A DNA stretch of 6,986 nt from an uncultured Lachnospiraceae bacterium (lineage in GTDB: Bacteria; Bacillota; Clostridia; Lachnospirales; Lachnospiraceae). The notes beneath the pieces were generated by a model. It did not search any database. It saw only the letters and a program-made list of their open reading frames with translations, and had not been told where the DNA came from. Location of the stretch: assembly GCA_900539715.1 (NCBI GenBank), contig UQDA01000051.1, forward strand, positions 1 to 6,986, read 5' to 3'. The translations under genes and the position numbers were made by a program. Positions 5,905 to 6,986 of this stretch are shown one piece after another (positions within the stretch are counted from its first letter, which is position 1; every line of letters starts with the position of its first letter).

Positions 5905-6909
5905 TCATGCCTCTTCCGGATGCTTCCATCCCAGTGTCGCTGCCATCACCGCTTTTATCGTATGCATCCGGTTTTCCGCCTCATCGAAAACAACCGATGC
6001 TTCCGACTCGAACACCTCGTCCGTTACCTCCATCTCATAGATGCCGAAACGTTCGCCAATCTCTCTTCCTATCCCGGTGTTGCGGTCATGATAGGAGGGC
6101 AGACAATGCATAAATATCGCATTTCCCGCATTCTGCATGACTGCGCGGTTCACCTGATACGGCATCAGGTCTTCGATACGCTCTCTCCATACCGCGTCCG
6201 GCTCTCCCATGGAAACCCATACGTCGGTGCATATCACATCCGCATCCTTTGTTCCCGCTTTTACATCTTCTGTCAGCGTGATACTGCCGCCGTTTTCCTT
6301 TGCAATCTCCATGCACTGCTCCACAAGCGCCTTATCCGGAAAATATCTGGAAGGCGCGCACGCCGTAAAATGCATTCCCATCTTCGCGCACACGACCATA
6401 TAGGAGTTGCCCATATTATATCTGGCGTCACCCATATAAACGAGCTTCACGCCTCTTATTTTTCCAAGATGCTCTTTTATCGTCAAAAGGTCTGCCAGCA
6501 TCTGCGTCGGATGAAATTCATTTGTCAGCCCGTTCCATACCGGGACTCCGGCATATTTCGCCAGCTCTTCCACAATCTCCTGCCCGAATCCCCGGTACTC
6601 GATTCCTTCATACATCCTTCCAAGCACACGCGCTGAATCACGGATGCTTTCTTTTTTTCCAATCTGCGAGCAGGACGGATCCAGATATGTCGTTCCCATC
6701 CCCAGGTCATGGGCTGCCACCTCAAAAGAGCTTCTTGTCCGGGTGCTCGTCTTTTCAAATATCAGCGCCACATTCTTACCACGCAGCGTATCTACAAGTA
6801 TCCCCGCCTTTTTCATGCGCTTTAATTCAGCTGCAAGGTCTACCAGATATTCGATCTCCTCCGGTGTATAATCCAGCAATTTTAAAAAATGACGTCCTTT
6901 CAGATCCAT
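5905..6909 (-). CDS. argF: Ornithine carbamoyltransferase
   Basis: Transfers the carbamoyl group of carbamoyl phosphate to ornithine, giving citrulline, in arginine synthesis; a homologous catabolic form (ArcB) runs the reverse. From ATG 6909 the product is 334 residues, the standard length. It shows the carbamoyl-phosphate loop STRTRSSFE (55-63), SQIGKKES (81-88), NEFHPTQMLAD (130-140), GDARYNMGNS (160-169), the ornithine-site DVWVSMGE (229-236), HCLPSYHD (268-275) with the conserved Cys269, and C-terminal AENRMHTIKAVMAATL (311-326). The start is set by a strong AGGAGG 8 nt upstream. A longer in-frame ORF to 6954 would begin inside the terminator hairpin and is rejected. Residue 80 is Cys where Gly is usual (PSGSQ). 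A biosynthetic role is favoured because no arcA or arcC is in view and an ARG-box-like site lies upstream, but a catabolic role is not excluded. Confidence 0.96.
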   Translation of the reverse strand: MDLKGRHFLKLLDYTPEEIEYLVDLAAELKRMKKAGILVDTLRGKNVALIFEKTSTRTRSSFEVAAHDLGMGTTYLDPSCSQIGKKESIRDSARVLGRMYEGIEYRGFGQEIVEELAKYAGVPVWNGLTNEFHPTQMLADLLTIKEHLGKIRGVKLVYMGDARYNMGNSYMVVCAKMGMHFTACAPSRYFPDKALVEQCMEIAKENGGSITLTEDVKAGTKDADVICTDVWVSMGEPDAVWRERIEDLMPYQVNRAVMQNAGNAIFMHCLPSYHDRNTGIGREIGERFGIYEMEVTDEVFESEASVVFDEAENRMHTIKAVMAATLGWKHPEEA

Positions 6910-6917
6910 TCCCCATA

Positions 6918-6923
6918 CCTCCT
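6918..6923 (-). promoter_or_regulatory. Ribosome binding site of argF (decides start)
   Basis: A perfect AGGAGG on the minus strand lies 8 nt before ATG 6909 and fixes that start over the upstream in-frame ATG at 6954. Confidence 0.9.
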
Positions 6924-6937
6924 GACATCCCTGTAAA

Positions 6938-6955
6938 TATGAATAAAAAAGCATC
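6938..6955. promoter_or_regulatory. ARG-box-like sequence upstream of argF
   Basis: The plus strand reads TATGAATAAAAAAGCATC. Against the Bacillus ARG box as I recall it (CATGAATAAAAATKCAAK) it matches 14 of 18 positions. It lies about 29 nt upstream of the argF start, a plausible place for ArgR/AhrC control. It overlaps the A/T run and one arm of the terminator hairpin, which raises the odds of a chance match. Confidence 0.4.
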
Positions 6956-6971
6956 CTGCTCTGCAGGATGC
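6945..6971 (-). terminator. Strong intrinsic terminator upstream of argF
   Basis: On the minus strand GCATCCTGC (6971-6963), loop AGA and GCAGGATGC (6959-6951) form a perfect 9-bp stem followed at once by six T (6950-6945). It either ends an off-window upstream gene or acts as an attenuator in the argF leader. No convincing promoter is visible between it and argF. Confidence 0.85.
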
Positions 6972-6972
6972 A

Positions 6973-6985
6973 CCGCCTGCGGCGG
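6973..6985 (-). repeat. GC-rich hairpin beside the terminator
   Basis: On the minus strand CCGCC-GCA-GGCGG forms a compact 5-bp stem directly upstream of the terminator hairpin. The sequence is cut by the window edge, so a longer structure cannot be judged. The 77 nt from 6910 to 6986 contain no gene. Confidence 0.45.
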
Positions 6986-6986
6986 G

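Noticed and set aside
6415..6420. TATAAT on the minus strand inside argF
   Set aside because: No -35-like hexamer about 17 nt upstream; the bases encode the conserved ARYNMGN segment.
5920..6636. 238-codon open frame on the plus strand
   Set aside because: Antisense to argF; His/Arg-rich shadow translation.
6910..6954. 15-codon upstream extension of argF to ATG 6954
   Set aside because: It would begin inside the terminator hairpin and include the AGGAGG ribosome binding site in the coding region; ATG 6909 gives the standard OTC length.
1..6986. Mobile element, CRISPR array, defence or biosynthetic gene system
   Set aside because: No direct repeats, transposase or recombinase motifs, spacer-like arrays or cargo genes were seen; all but two genes are recognised core functions.

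Overview
The window holds eight genes, all on the minus strand, covering almost every base. Transcription order (right to left) is argF, birA, a small DUF6145-like gene, coaX, dusB, an unrecognised gene, greA and lysS; lysS runs off the left edge. Base composition looks roughly balanced in GC by eye. The coaX, dusB, greA, lysS order, AGGAGG-type ribosome binding sites and the DUF6145-like gene point to a Firmicute of the class Clostridia, most likely Lachnospiraceae. This placement is inferred from gene content and is not resolved to genus. There are no mobile elements, tRNAs, rRNAs or CRISPR repeats, and this reads as ordinary chromosomal core sequence.

Right part (about 6986 to 4699). A strong intrinsic terminator-type hairpin (6945-6971) stands just upstream of argF and is overlapped by an ARG-box-like sequence (6938-6955). 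argF (ornithine carbamoyltransferase) is followed after 3 nt by birA (biotin-protein ligase without a DNA-binding domain). birA overlaps the start of the DUF6145-like gene, and coaX (type III pantothenate kinase) follows. The spacings suggest one transcript with translational coupling.

Middle (about 4698 to 2172). coaX is followed by dusB (tRNA dihydrouridine synthase) after 21 nt, then by a 237-residue protein of unknown function whose start is preceded by a small inverted repeat.

Left part (about 2210 to 1). A perfect-consensus housekeeping promoter (TTGACA, 17-nt spacer, TATAAT) lies inside the last codons of the unknown gene and drives greA and lysS. The inferred leader of about 80 nt contains a hairpin with a U-rich tail before greA. 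lysS starts at GTG behind a good ribosome binding site. Its reading frame continues past the usual LysRS end, so a C-terminal extension is likely.

Together the genes serve central functions: arginine synthesis, biotin and CoA cofactor use, tRNA modification, tRNA charging and transcript elongation. I found no clear new multi-gene system. The points most worth a second look are the greA promoter and leader, the argF upstream region, the two uncharacterised proteins and the LysRS tail.
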